64,000 nucleotides of DNA from RH-AL1 sp964244495 (GCA_964244495.1 CAXTIU010000007.1:62001-126000), one strand, 5' to 3'. Numbered from the stretch's first letter, positions 8,126-16,640 are shown. The notes: generated by a model not told the origin, from the letters alone. Made by a program: numbers and translations.

Positions 8126-8731
8126 TCAGAAAACGGTGCGGCTGCGCAGGGCGGCGCTGAGCGTCCCCTCGTCGAGGTAGTCCAGCTCGCCGCCGACCGG
8201 AACGCCGTGGGCCAGCCGGGTCGTCCTCACGTCGAGGTGGCTCAGCATGTCCGTCACGTAGTGGGCCGTGGTCTGGCCATCGACCGTCGCGTTGACGGCG
8301 AGGATCACTTCCCTCACGCCGCCCTCCGCCACGCGCCCGACCAGCGTCGACAGGTTCAGGTCCTGCGGCCCGACGCCGTCGAGCGGCGACAGCGTGCCGC
8401 CGAGCACATGGTAGCGGGCGCGGATCGCCGCCGCCCGTTCCAGCGCCCACAGGTCGCCCACGGTTTCCACGACGATCAGCACCTCGGGGTCGCGGCGCGG
8501 GTCGCGGCACACCGTGCAGGGATCCTGGGTGTCGACGTTGCCGCAGGCCGTACACGTCTTGATCGCGGTGCGCGCCGTCGCCAGGGCGTCGCTGAGCGGG
8601 CCGAGCAGCTCCTCGCGCCTGCGGATGAGGTGCAGAGCGGCGCGCCGCGCCGAGCGCGGTCCGAGGCCGGGCAGGCGGGCGAGGAGCTGGATGAGGCGCT
8701 CGATCTCGGGACCGGCAACGCGCTCCGCCAT
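8126..8731 (-). CDS. recR: Recombination mediator RecR
   Basis: RecR (201 aa) acts with RecF/RecO to load RecA onto gapped DNA. Features in order: helix-hairpin-helix region (LIQLLARLPGLGPRSARRAA), a four-Cys zinc finger (CTACGN through CTVC, about residues 57-72), then the Toprim domain starting VLIVVETVGDLWALE and ending near GGELDYLDEGTL. Length matches the family (about 200 aa). ATG at 8731 is preferred over the adjacent TTG at 8734. It follows ybaB by 58 bases in the same direction, the common ybaB-recR pair; dnaX, usually just upstream, is not here. Confidence 0.95.
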   Translation of the reverse strand: MAERVAGPEIERLIQLLARLPGLGPRSARRAALHLIRRREELLGPLSDALATARTAIKTCTACGNVDTQDPCTVCRDPRRDPEVLIVVETVGDLWALERAAAIRARYHVLGGTLSPLDGVGPQDLNLSTLVGRVAEGGVREVILAVNATVDGQTTAHYVTDMLSHLDVRTTRLAHGVPVGGELDYLDEGTLSAALRSRTVF

Positions 8732-8789
8732 CAACCGCCGCCCCCGCGGCGGGCATCCTCGACGCCGGCCGCCTTGAAACGCCTCGCCA

Positions 8790-9113
8790 TCAGAACGGCA
8801 GCTTCATCCCGGGCGGCAGCGCGAGGCCGGCGGTGACGTCGCGCATCTTCTCCTCGGTCAAGCGCTCGGCCTTGCGGCGGGCGTCCTCGTGGGCGGTGAC
8901 GATGAGATCCTCCAGGATCTCCTTCTCGTCGGGCTTGAGCAGGCTGTCGTCGACGGCGAGCGCCTTCATGACGCCTTTGGCGCTGAGGGTCACGGTGACG
9001 AGGCCGCCGCCGGACTGGCCCCGCACCTCCATCTGCTCGAGCGCGCCCTGCACGTCGGCCATCTTGGCCTGCATGGCTTGAGCCTGCTTCATGATCCCCA
9101 TGAGGTCCTTCAA
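8790..9113 (-). CDS. ybaB: YbaB/EbfC-family nucleoid-associated protein
   Basis: A small DNA-binding protein (107 aa) that coats the nucleoid as a dimer. The sequence shows the family's N-terminal helix with repeated Gln/Met (LMGIMKQAQAMQAKMADVQG), a central GGGLVTVTLSAKG strand region and the C-terminal helix with AHEDARRKAERLTEEKM. The TTG at 9113 has a strong GGAAGGAG ribosome site 7 bases upstream. It is the first gene of a ybaB-recR pair. Confidence 0.93.
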   Translation of the reverse strand: MKDLMGIMKQAQAMQAKMADVQGALEQMEVRGQSGGGLVTVTLSAKGVMKALAVDDSLLKPDEKEILEDLIVTAHEDARRKAERLTEEKMRDVTAGLALPPGMKLPF

Positions 9114-9186
9114 GCCGCGACTCCTTCCAAGCGATGGCGATCCACTCGGACACTACAGCATCGGCCTGAAAAGTGCGCGGCGGTTT

Positions 9187-9240
9187 TCAAACCGACCGAC
9201 GCGTCGCGGGACATCAAACCGACCGACGCGTAGCGGGACA
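9187..9240. repeat. 27-bp tandem pair (family shared with 62992-63045)
   Basis: Two 27-bp copies, 9187-9213 and 9214-9240, differing at one base. Each begins TCAAACC and contains CGCGTC and GGGA blocks. On the minus strand each copy ends GTTTGA, giving a stop. The pair sits between the glycosyltransferase stop and ybaB, and about 18 of 27 positions agree with the tandem pair at 62992-63045. Confidence 0.8.
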
Positions 9241-9265
9241 TGGGATGTCGGCAATCGAGTCGACG

Positions 9266-10417
9266 TCACCGCCGGACGGCGCGCGGACGGCGGAGCACGT
9301 CGCGGACGTCCTGCCGGCCGCCGGCCCAGGTCACCTCGCGCGTCGTCCAGGCCATCGCCCAGGCGGCGAGCAGCACGCTGTCGCGCCCGACGAAGGCGGC
9401 CGGCGTCCAGGGCCTCACCTCCCAGCCCTTGAGCGCTGTCACCAGGATCTCGGCCGCGGACCAGGCGGCCAGCGTCGCCGCGAAGCCGGGCGCGAAGCCC
9501 CACCCGAGGAGCGGCGCGGCGAGCCCGCCGGCGATCGCCGCCGGCAGGGGGCAGGCGACCGGCTCGAAAGCGAAGGTGACCGGCTCCTCGGCGCGGCGGA
9601 TCACCGCCCAGCGGGCTTGGCGCGCGTAAACGTCGCGCAGGCTCCGCGCGCCGATCTCCTGTTCGACGGTGGCGGCGGAGAACACCGTGCGCAGGCCCGC
9701 CGCCGCCAGCGCCCGCGACAGCGCCGTGTCTTCGGCGATCGTGTAGCCCAGCGCCGCGACGCCGCCGACGCGGGCGAGGTCGGAGCGGCGGAACGCCATC
9801 ACCTTGCCGACGCCGTAGCCCTTGCCGGCCGCCGACGCCGTGAGCAGCAATCGCGCGTCGCGGTTGATGAGCACCGCCTCGACGCGGCCGGCGAGCGACG
9901 CCGGACGCACCGCGATCGGGACGGCGCACACCAGGCCGACGCCGGGCGTCAGGCTCGCCATGAGGTCGCGCAACGCGCCGCGCGGCAGGGTGATGTTGGA
10001 ATCCTTGGTCACGACCACGTCGTACGCGGCCGCGTCGAGCGGCGCGGTCAGCGTGTTGAGCTTGGGGCTGAGGGCGGCGGTGGCCGGCGAGCGGAGGCTG
10101 CGGGTCGGGACGGGCGCCTCGCTGGCCGCCTGCCCCGCGAGGCGCTCCATGATGGCGAGCGCCGGCGAGTCGGCCTCGGCGGCGCCGACCAGGACCTCGT
10201 GGGCAGGGTAATCCTGGGCGAACGCCGACGCCTGCGCGCGCTGGAACCCCGGGTTGACGAGCTTGACCGGCAGGATCAGCGACACCGGCGGCATCGCCGC
10301 CGAGATGGCGCTCCGACGCCGCAGCCACGGCTGCAGGACCGCGCCGACGAGACCCGCCGTGAAGACAACCACCGCCGCGACCCACCACAGCGCCGCCGCG
10401 ATCGAGACAACCGTCAT
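9266..10417 (-). CDS. Ceramide glucosyltransferase/HpnI-like GT21 glycosyltransferase
   Basis: Membrane glycosyltransferase of 383 aa. There is an N-terminal membrane segment (about residues 5-30), a GT-A catalytic domain with SLILPVKLVNPGFQRAQASA, a central KDSNI Asp motif, a late D in TIAEDTALS, and the GT21 signature RQARWAVIRR matching (Q/R)XXRW. C-terminal membrane segments follow. GT21 members make glucosylceramide or, as HpnI, add GlcNAc to bacteriohopanetetrol; which applies here cannot be told without neighbouring hpn genes. ATG 10417 has GGAG four bases upstream; the longer open frame to 10972 reads through tandem repeats and is rejected. Confidence 0.78.
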   Translation of the reverse strand: MTVVSIAAALWWVAAVVVFTAGLVGAVLQPWLRRRSAISAAMPPVSLILPVKLVNPGFQRAQASAFAQDYPAHEVLVGAAEADSPALAIMERLAGQAASEAPVPTRSLRSPATAALSPKLNTLTAPLDAAAYDVVVTKDSNITLPRGALRDLMASLTPGVGLVCAVPIAVRPASLAGRVEAVLINRDARLLLTASAAGKGYGVGKVMAFRRSDLARVGGVAALGYTIAEDTALSRALAAAGLRTVFSAATVEQEIGARSLRDVYARQARWAVIRRAEEPVTFAFEPVACPLPAAIAGGLAAPLLGWGFAPGFAATLAAWSAAEILVTALKGWEVRPWTPAAFVGRDSVLLAAWAMAWTTREVTWAGGRQDVRDVLRRPRAVRR

Positions 10418-10708
10418 GACACTCCTCGCCGGGGCGGACCAAGCCGCCGCCACCGTTCCCGCGAACGGCGGCGCCCGTGACCGGCCGGGACCTGCCGCGC
10501 GGGCGCCAGGATTAGTCTCGCGGGTCATCCGAGTCCACGGGCAAGTCCGGATCCCGTCGGCGGACGCGCCGCCGTCGGGATCACCTCCGGATCGAAACAA
10601 AGCGACACAAAAGGTGACCGGACTCACGATTTCGTTTCCTGTCGTGTGCAAGCTTGATGGCGTAGGTCTGAACCTCCCGCTGAGCGGCAGAGGGGCCGAG
10701 TCCTCCGT

Positions 10709-10813
10709 ATGCGTTTGACCATCCGTTCCGATCTCGCGGCGGCGCCGACCGAGTTCTTCGCGCCGACCAAGTCCTTGATGAGGACCAAGTCCTTGGCGCG
10801 GGCCAAGTCGTGA
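10709..10813 (+). CDS. Possible 34-aa leader peptide made of an 18-bp repeat
   Basis: ATG 10709 to TGA 10811-10813. The product's C-terminal half follows the 18-bp repeat (TEFFAP, TKSLMR, TKSLAR, AKS). Its stop overlaps an in-frame GTG of the oxidoreductase frame at 10810. It could be a leader peptide or only a by-product of the repeat; no ribosome site is obvious. Confidence 0.2.
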   Translation: MRLTIRSDLAAAPTEFFAPTKSLMRTKSLARAKS

Positions 10814-10818
10814 GCGAT
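10747..10818. repeat. 18-bp minisatellite, four units
   Basis: Units at 10747, 10765, 10783 and 10801. The middle two share GACCAAGTCCTTG and the outer two are degenerate. There are no spacers, so this is not a CRISPR. The CAAGTCC core recurs in the arrays at 10929, 50488 and 55274. Confidence 0.75.
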
Positions 10819-10928
10819 CGGCTCGTCGACGCTCGGCGTGATGCCGGCTTGACCGAGGAGACCGAGGCGTTCGCGCCGGCGACGTCCTCAACGGACGACC
10901 GGCCCGGCGCCAGCCATCCTTGCGCGGG

Positions 10929-10988
10929 TCGTTCTTCGGCAACTCCTCCTTCGGCAAGTCCTTCTTCAACAAGTCGGTCTTCAGCGGG
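10929..10988. repeat. 15-bp degenerate minisatellite, four units
   Basis: Units start at 10929, 10944, 10959 and 10974, each with a central TTC and a CAA/CAG-like end. Read on the plus strand they give SFFGN, SSFGK, SFFNK, SVFSG, a pentapeptide-like pattern in an otherwise unused frame. Confidence 0.7.
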
Positions 10989-11010
10989 ACTTGGCGATGT
11001 CGCGCGGACC

Positions 11011-14000
11011 ATGAGGCGGCCGGGCGTCGAGGGCGCGACGCAGCCGCCCGCGAGCCTGCGCCCCACGACGCTCGACAGCAAATACGATCTTTCGCAGGGC
11101 CGCATCTTCGTGTCCGGCGCCCAGGCGGTGGTGCGGGTGCTGCTCACCCAGCGCGAGCTCGACCGCCGCGCCGGGCACCGCACGGCCGGCTTCGTGTCGG
11201 GCTATCGCGGCTCGCCGCTCGGCCGCCTCGATTCCAACCTCCACGGCGCCAAGGCCCAGCTCGCCGCCGCCGACGTGGTCTTCGAGCCCGGCCTCAACGA
11301 GGATCTCGCCGCGACCGCCGTGTGGGGCGCCCAGCAGGCGGAGATGCGGGGCGAGGGCCGCTACGAGGGCGTCTTCTGCGCGTGGTACGGCAAGGGGCCG
11401 GGCGTCGACCGCTCCGTCGACGCGCTGCGTCACGCCAACCTCGCCGGCACGTCGGCGCTCGGCGGGGTGATCGCCCTGATGGGCGACGACCACACCGCCG
11501 AATCCTCCTCCACCGCGCACCAGAGCGACTTCATCTTCGCCGACATGATGATGCCGGTGCTGGCGCCGTCGAACGTGCAGGAGATCCTCGACTACGGCCT
11601 GATGGGCCTCGCGATGAGTCGCTACACCGGCACCTGGACCGGCCTCAAATGCGTCAAGGACGTCGTCGAGTCGACCGCCTCTGTGGAGGCGGGCGTCGAG
11701 CGCTTCGCCCACGTGATCCCGACCGGCCACGCCCTGCCGCCCGGCGGCCTCAGCATCCGCCCGCGCGACTCCGTTCATGACCAGGATCGGCGCCTGACCG
11801 AGCACAAGCTCGCCGCGGTCGGCGCCTTCCTGCGCGCCAACGCGCTCAACCGGATCGTGCTGGGGGGCGGCGCGGGAGCGCGTCTCGGCGTCGTCACGTC
11901 GGGCAAGAGCGCCGGCGACGTGCGCCAGGCGCTGGACGCCCTCGGCCTCGACGAGGGCCGCGCCGAGGCGCTGGGCCTGCGGCTCTACAAGCTCGCCTGT
12001 CCCTGGCCGGTCGAGCCGGACGGCCTGCGGGTCTTCGCCGCCGGGCTCGACACGATCATGGTCGTCGAGGAAAAGCGGCCGCTGATCGAGCACCAAGTCC
12101 GCGAGCAGTTGTACGACATGGCCCATCGGCCGACCTGCATCGGCAAGAAGGACGAGGCCGGCCGCCAGCTGTTCCCACCGTACGGGGCGCTCGATATCGA
12201 CGATGTCGCCATCGCGATCGGCCGTCGCCTCCTGCCCCACGCGGCGGATCGCGCGGCGGCGACCGCGCTCGCGAGCCGGCTGGAGCGGCTGGAGCGCGCG
12301 CGGGACCGCGCGGCGAGCCTCACGGACACGGCCGCTCGCGCGCCCCACTTCTGCGCGGGTTGCCCGCACAGCGCCTCGACGGTGCTGCCGGTCGGCGCCC
12401 GCGCCTACGCCGGGATCGGCTGCCACTACATGGTGCAGACCATGGACCGCGCGACCGACGGCTTCACCCAGATGGGCGGCGAGGGCGCGAACTGGATCGG
12501 CGAGGCGCCCTTCTCGACCCGCCCCCACGTGTTCCAGAACTTGGGCGACGGCACCTATAACCACTCCGGCACGCTCGCGATCCGATGGGCGGTCGCCGCG
12601 CGCACCCATATCACCTACAAGATCCTGTTCAACGACGCGGTCGCCATGACCGGCGGCCAGGCGGTCGAGGGCCAGCTCACGGCCGAGCGGATCGCGGCGC
12701 AATGCGCGGCGGAAGGGGTGGCGGCCATCGCCGTCGTGTCGGACGAGCCGGGCAAGTACGGCAAGACCAAGGGCCGTGCGGCGACACGCTGGCCGGCCGG
12801 CACGAGCGTTCACGGCCGCGAGGCGCTCGACGCGGTCCAGCGCCGCCTCGCCACCGTGCCCGGTGTCAGCATCCTCATCTACGACCAGACCTGCGCCGCC
12901 GAGAAGCGCCGTCGCCGCAAGAAGGGCACGCTGCCCGAGCCCGACGTCCACGTCCTCATCAACGAGGCGGTGTGCGAGGGCTGCGGCGATTGCGGCAAGA
13001 CCTCCAACTGCGTCGCCGTGCAGCCGGTGGAGACCGAGTTCGGCCGCAAGCGCACGATCGACCAGTCCGCCTGCAACAAGGACCTGTCCTGCGTCTCGGG
13101 CTCCTGCCCGGCCATCGTCACGGTCACGGGCGCGGTGCCGCGCGCGGCGGAGCCGGCCCAGGTCGGACGAGGTTTGGCCACCGCCTTGCCCCCGCTGCCG
13201 CCGCGCGCGGCGTCGCCGGCGCTCGGGGCCAAGCCCTACGCGATCATTGTCGCCGGCGTCGGCGGCACGGGCGTCGTCACGGTCGGCGCGATCATCGGCA
13301 TGGCGGCGCACCTCGAGGGGCTGGGCTGCGGCATCACCGACATGAACGGCCTCGCCCAGAAAGGCGGCGCCGTGTTCAGCCACGTCAAGCTGGCGGCGCA
13401 CCCGTCCGACATCGGCGCCATACGCGTCGCCGCCCGCGAGGCGGACCTCCTGCTCGGCTGCGACCTCGTGGCGAGTACAGGCCGCACGGTGCTCGGCGCG
13501 TTGCGCAGGGACGAGACCGCGGTCGTCGCCAACACCGCCGTCTCGTTCCCCGGCGCGTTCGCCGGCGATCCCGACTATGACTTATCCGGCGCCAAGCTGG
13601 CAAAGGTGCTGCGCGACGCGGCCGGGATCAAGGCCCGCTTCACCGACGCCACCGGCATCGCGACGACGCTGACCGGCTCGGCGCTCGCCGCCAACATGTT
13701 CATCCTCGGCCACGCCTGGCAGCTCGGGCTCGTGCCGCTGAGCGAGGCGGCGATCCTGCGCGCGATCGCGCTCAACGGCGAGGCGGTGGCGGCCAACCGC
13801 GACGCCTTCGCCTGGGGACGCCGCGCCGCCGCCTTCCCCGCCGAGACGGCGGCGGTCGTCGAGGCCATCCGCCCGTCCCGGCCGGCGCCGGCGACGTCGC
13901 TCGCAGCGATCGTCTCCCATCGCGAACGCGCCCTCACCGCCTACCAGGACGCCGCCTACGCCGCGCGTTACCGCGCCCTCGTCGACGCCGCGCAGGCGGC

Positions 14001-14556
14001 CGAGGCCGACCATGTGCCGGGCAGCGACGCCCTCAGCGTCGCCGTTGCCAAGGGTTTCTTCAAGCTGCTCGCGGTCAAGGACACGTACGAGGTCGCGCGG
14101 CTCTACACCGACGGGTCTTTCGCCAGGCAGGTGGCGGACGCCTTCGCCGGCGAGGTCGCGATCACCTATCACATGGCGCCGGCCGCCATCTGGAGCCGCG
14201 GCGGGACCGGTCCGGCGCGCAAGGCCGCGTTCGGACCGTGGCTGGGGCGCCTCCTGCACCTGCTCGCCGCCGGCAAGCGCCTGCGCGGCACGCGCTTCGA
14301 CGTGTTCGGCGCCAGTGCCGAACAGAGGCTGGAACGGGGCCTCGCGGCGGACTATGAAGCGTTGATGCGCACGATCTTCAGCGACTTGTCGGCCGAGAAC
14401 CACGCGACCGCCGTGGCTCTCGCGCGCTTGCCGGAGACCATCCGGGGGTTCGGCCATGTCCGGGAGAAGAGCCGCCTCGCCGCCAAGGCGGTCGAGGCGA
14501 AGCTTCTCGCCCAATGGTCCGCCGGCCGCCGGCCGGTCCTGCTGGCCGCCGAATGA
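11011..14556 (+). CDS. Indolepyruvate ferredoxin oxidoreductase, fused alpha and beta subunits
   Basis: A cytoplasmic 2-oxoacid:ferredoxin oxidoreductase (1181 aa) that oxidatively decarboxylates aryl pyruvates to acyl-CoA with thiamine diphosphate and Fe-S clusters. The N-terminal part has FVSGYRGSPLG (PP domain), the middle CAGCPHSAST and GIGCHYMVQTMD (TPP-binding), then a ferredoxin-like cluster region CEGCGDCGKTSNC and SCVSGSCPA, and finally the IorB-like gamma domain (VAGVGGTGVVTVGAIIGMAA). Such IorA-IorB fusions are common in alphaproteobacteria. The ATG at 11011 is preferred to the GTG at 10810, because the added 67 residues come from the repeat array. Its stop overlaps the next TonB-like gene (ATGA). 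Confidence 0.9.
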   Translation: MRRPGVEGATQPPASLRPTTLDSKYDLSQGRIFVSGAQAVVRVLLTQRELDRRAGHRTAGFVSGYRGSPLGRLDSNLHGAKAQLAAADVVFEPGLNEDLAATAVWGAQQAEMRGEGRYEGVFCAWYGKGPGVDRSVDALRHANLAGTSALGGVIALMGDDHTAESSSTAHQSDFIFADMMMPVLAPSNVQEILDYGLMGLAMSRYTGTWTGLKCVKDVVESTASVEAGVERFAHVIPTGHALPPGGLSIRPRDSVHDQDRRLTEHKLAAVGAFLRANALNRIVLGGGAGARLGVVTSGKSAGDVRQALDALGLDEGRAEALGLRLYKLACPWPVEPDGLRVFAAGLDTIMVVEEKRPLIEHQVREQLYDMAHRPTCIGKKDEAGRQLFPPYGALDIDDVAIAIGRRLLPHAADRAAATALASRLERLERARDRAASLTDTAARAPHFCAGCPHSASTVLPVGARAYAGIGCHYMVQTMDRATDGFTQMGGEGANWIGEAPFSTRPHVFQNLGDGTYNHSGTLAIRWAVAARTHITYKILFNDAVAMTGGQAVEGQLTAERIAAQCAAEGVAAIAVVSDEPGKYGKTKGRAATRWPAGTSVHGREALDAVQRRLATVPGVSILIYDQTCAAEKRRRRKKGTLPEPDVHVLINEAVCEGCGDCGKTSNCVAVQPVETEFGRKRTIDQSACNKDLSCVSGSCPAIVTVTGAVPRAAEPAQVGRGLATALPPLPPRAASPALGAKPYAIIVAGVGGTGVVTVGAIIGMAAHLEGLGCGITDMNGLAQKGGAVFSHVKLAAHPSDIGAIRVAAREADLLLGCDLVASTGRTVLGALRRDETAVVANTAVSFPGAFAGDPDYDLSGAKLAKVLRDAAGIKARFTDATGIATTLTGSALAANMFILGHAWQLGLVPLSEAAILRAIALNGEAVAANRDAFAWGRRAAAFPAETAAVVEAIRPSRPAPATSLAAIVSHRERALTAYQDAAYAARYRALVDAAQAAEADHVPGSDALSVAVAKGFFKLLAVKDTYEVARLYTDGSFARQVADAFAGEVAITYHMAPAAIWSRGGTGPARKAAFGPWLGRLLHLLAAGKRLRGTRFDVFGASAEQRLERGLAADYEALMRTIFSDLSAENHATAVALARLPETIRGFGHVREKSRLAAKAVEAKLLAQWSAGRRPVLLAAE

Positions 14557-15518
14557 CGGCGGCGCTGCTGCCGACGTCGCCCTCCGTACCCCGGCGCTCC
14601 GCACGCGCGCAGCGCGCCGAGGTTTCCAGTGCCAGCGCTTGGGATGCCGGCCGCGTGTCGGGCAGCGACATCGCGCCGGTGCGGACACGTGCCGAGGACC
14701 GCTGGCAGAGCGTGGTCGCGCCGGTCGGGCGCTTCTCCGGCGCGATGGGATTGGTGCTGCTGCTGTCGCTGGCGATCCACCTCCTGATCGTCGGCTCAGC
14801 CCTGGTGTCAAACCCCGTCGACGCGGTGGCCCCGCCGCTGGAGACGGTGGTGGAGATCGTGCAGGAGGCCCCCAAAGCGCCCGAACCCGCCGCGCCCGAG
14901 CCGCCGGCTCCGGCCGCCAAGCAAGCGCAGGTCGAACCGGCGAAGTCCGAGCTGCGCGAGAGCGAGGCGGAACAGCCGGCCGAGGCGCGCCGCCCCAAGC
15001 CCGCGACCCTTCCAGAGCCACCCCCGAAAACCGACGAACCGGACGACACGCTCGACGCGCTGAAGAGCGAGCTCGAAGAGCTCAAGGCACAGCGCGACGC
15101 GCTCGCGGCGGAGGCGGCGCACGCCCGGTCCCGACCCGCACCGGCGCCCGCGATCGCCACCGGGCCCGGCCCGCTGCCGGACTCCTTCCAGGCGGTCGCC
15201 TTGCCGATGACGGCGGACGTGGCCGACGAGGCGGTCGGCTATCAGCAGATCGTGTTCAGCCAACTGGCGAAGGCCAAGGGCATCGGCGGCCGGCAAGGGC
15301 TGCCGGGCAGCGCCGGCGTTCGCTTCGCCGTCGACGAGGCCGGGCGCCTCGTGTCGGTCGCGATCGTGGTGGCGAGCGGCATTCCTTCGCTCGACGCGGA
15401 GGCCCTGGCGATCGTGCGCAAGGCCGCGCCGTTCCCGCCGCCGCCGTCGGGCGCGCAGCGCACCTTCGTCGCCAACGTCAATTTCACGCCGCTGCCGGCT
15501 TCTCCTCCCTTGCGGTGA
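14553..15518 (+). CDS. TonB-family protein, translationally coupled to the oxidoreductase
   Basis: 321 aa. A cytoplasmic N-terminus of about 65 residues precedes one membrane anchor (MGLVLLLSLAIHLLIVGSAL). Next come the VEIVQEAPKAPEPAAPEPP proline-rich stretch, a short coiled coil (DALKSELEELKAQRDALAAE) and a C-terminal TonB-type domain (GYQQIVFSQLAKAKG to the end). ATG 14553 overlaps the previous stop by four bases, so it is probably translated with the oxidoreductase. It shares its C-terminal layout with the following gene, suggesting tandem duplication. The receptor partner is unknown; the cytoplasmic N-terminus is longer than in classical TonB. Confidence 0.75.
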   Translation: MTAALLPTSPSVPRRSARAQRAEVSSASAWDAGRVSGSDIAPVRTRAEDRWQSVVAPVGRFSGAMGLVLLLSLAIHLLIVGSALVSNPVDAVAPPLETVVEIVQEAPKAPEPAAPEPPAPAAKQAQVEPAKSELRESEAEQPAEARRPKPATLPEPPPKTDEPDDTLDALKSELEELKAQRDALAAEAAHARSRPAPAPAIATGPGPLPDSFQAVALPMTADVADEAVGYQQIVFSQLAKAKGIGGRQGLPGSAGVRFAVDEAGRLVSVAIVVASGIPSLDAEALAIVRKAAPFPPPPSGAQRTFVANVNFTPLPASPPLR

Positions 15519-15522
15519 CGGC

Positions 15523-16272
15523 TTGGCCACGCCCGAGCCCGGCCCGCCCTCGCTCGAGACTTCGACCGAGACGGCTCCCCTGGTCGCGCCAGCCAAGCGC
15601 CCCAAGGACCGTGTGCTGCCCATCCTCATCGTCGGCTCGCTGATCGTCCACGCGCTCGTTTTCCTGCCGTCCCTGCTGTCCCACCAGGGAAGCGAGGCGG
15701 GCGGGTCCCAGGAGATCCCGGTGGAGGTCGTCCAGGAAGCGCCTTCGCCGCCACCCCCTCCGCCACGGGCGACACCCCCCAAGCCCGAGGCGCCCAAGCC
15801 TCAAGCGCCGAAGCCCGACCCCCCTAGGCCGGAGCCGCCCAGACCCGAGCCGCCCAAGCCCCAGCCGCCGAAGCCCGAGCCGCCGAAGCCAGCGAAACAG
15901 CCGGCCGATCCGTCGAGGGAGAACGTCGCCGAACGGATGAAGGACCTGCTCGGTGGGATGCCGGCCATCGCTTTGCCGGGGGAGGACCCGTCCGGGACGG
16001 AGAACGTGTCCTACGAGCAGCTGGTGCTCAGCCAGTTGCGCAAGGTCAAGGACGAGGGTCGCCATCCGGGCGTCCCCGGGGCCGCGTCGGTCACCTTCGT
16101 CCTCGACGACGCGGGCGGCGTCGCGCGTGTGTCGGTGGTGCACCCGAGTGGCAACCCGACGCTCGACAAGGAGGCGGTCGCGATGGTGTACCGTGGCGCG
16201 CCCTACCCGGCACCGCCCCCCGGCGCCCGGAGGGACTACACGTTCACGCTGCTCTTCAGGCAGCTGCCCTGA
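15523..16272 (+). CDS. TonB-family protein
   Basis: 249 aa with an N-terminal anchor (VLPILIVGSLIVHALVFLPS, about residues 32-51), VEVVQEAP as in its upstream neighbour, then about 45 residues of repeating P-K-P-E/P-Q units typical of a TonB periplasm-spanning arm. The C-terminal domain begins SYEQLVLSQLRKVKDEG and ends in an RDYTFTLLF strand. The TTG start at 15523 is four bases after the previous stop; no strong ribosome site is seen, so translation may depend on coupling. With its neighbour it forms a tandem pair of diverged transducers. Confidence 0.75.
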   Translation: MATPEPGPPSLETSTETAPLVAPAKRPKDRVLPILIVGSLIVHALVFLPSLLSHQGSEAGGSQEIPVEVVQEAPSPPPPPPRATPPKPEAPKPQAPKPDPPRPEPPRPEPPKPQPPKPEPPKPAKQPADPSRENVAERMKDLLGGMPAIALPGEDPSGTENVSYEQLVLSQLRKVKDEGRHPGVPGAASVTFVLDDAGGVARVSVVHPSGNPTLDKEAVAMVYRGAPYPAPPPGARRDYTFTLLFRQLP

Positions 16273-16306
16273 GCCCCCATGTCCCCGTTTCAACAAGGAG
16301 ACGCCC

Positions 16307-16510
16307 GTGCCTCTATTCAAGGTGGAAGACATGAGCTGCGCCCATTGCGTCAGCACGATCGAGCGGAGCGTGAAGGCGCTCGACGCAAACGCGATCGTCA
16401 CGTCGGACCTCCTCGCCAGGACGGTGGAGGTCACCTCGAGCGCTGATCCGGCCGCCGTGCAGGCCGCGCTCGCCGATGCTGGCTACGAGGCCCGCGCCAT
16501 GACGGCGTGA
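16307..16510 (+). CDS. Heavy-metal-associated domain protein (CopZ-like)
   Basis: A 67-aa single-domain metal chaperone. The metal site is DMSCAHC near residues 7-13 and the rest matches the beta-alpha-beta-beta-alpha-beta HMA fold. These proteins carry copper(I) to transporters or regulators in the cytoplasm. The GTG at 16307 follows a strong AAGGAG at 16295-16300. It lies 34 bases after the TonB-like pair and may be co-transcribed, although no copper ATPase is in the window. Confidence 0.88.
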   Translation: MPLFKVEDMSCAHCVSTIERSVKALDANAIVTSDLLARTVEVTSSADPAAVQAALADAGYEARAMTA

Positions 16511-16640
16511 GGGGCGGCCGCGAGCGGCCCGGGGCGAGAGCCGACCGACCGGCGGATGGCGCCCCGCTTGCCAAGCGGACGGGGCCGCCGTACCACCGGG
16601 AGGAGCCTGGAGGAGGCTCTCTGCAGAGGGCGGCGCGCAA

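Larger units (their letters stand above)
10418..11010. other. 593-base divergent intergenic region with two repeat arrays
   Basis: The region separates the GT21 gene (minus) from the oxidoreductase gene (plus). 10418-10700 holds no recognised gene; an AT-richer stretch around 10600-10660 is a plausible promoter zone. The rest contains an 18-bp array (10747-10818) and a 15-bp array (10929-10988). Open frames crossing it on both strands, including extensions of both flanking genes, look like repeat-driven artefacts. Confidence 0.6.

Noticed and set aside
10747..10988. CRISPR array
   Set aside because: Units are contiguous without spacers, are 15-18 bp long, and no cas genes are present. The same applies to the arrays at 50488 and 55274.
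10810..11010. GTG at 10810 as start of the oxidoreductase
   Set aside because: The added 67 residues come from tandem repeats and low-complexity sequence and have no family counterpart.
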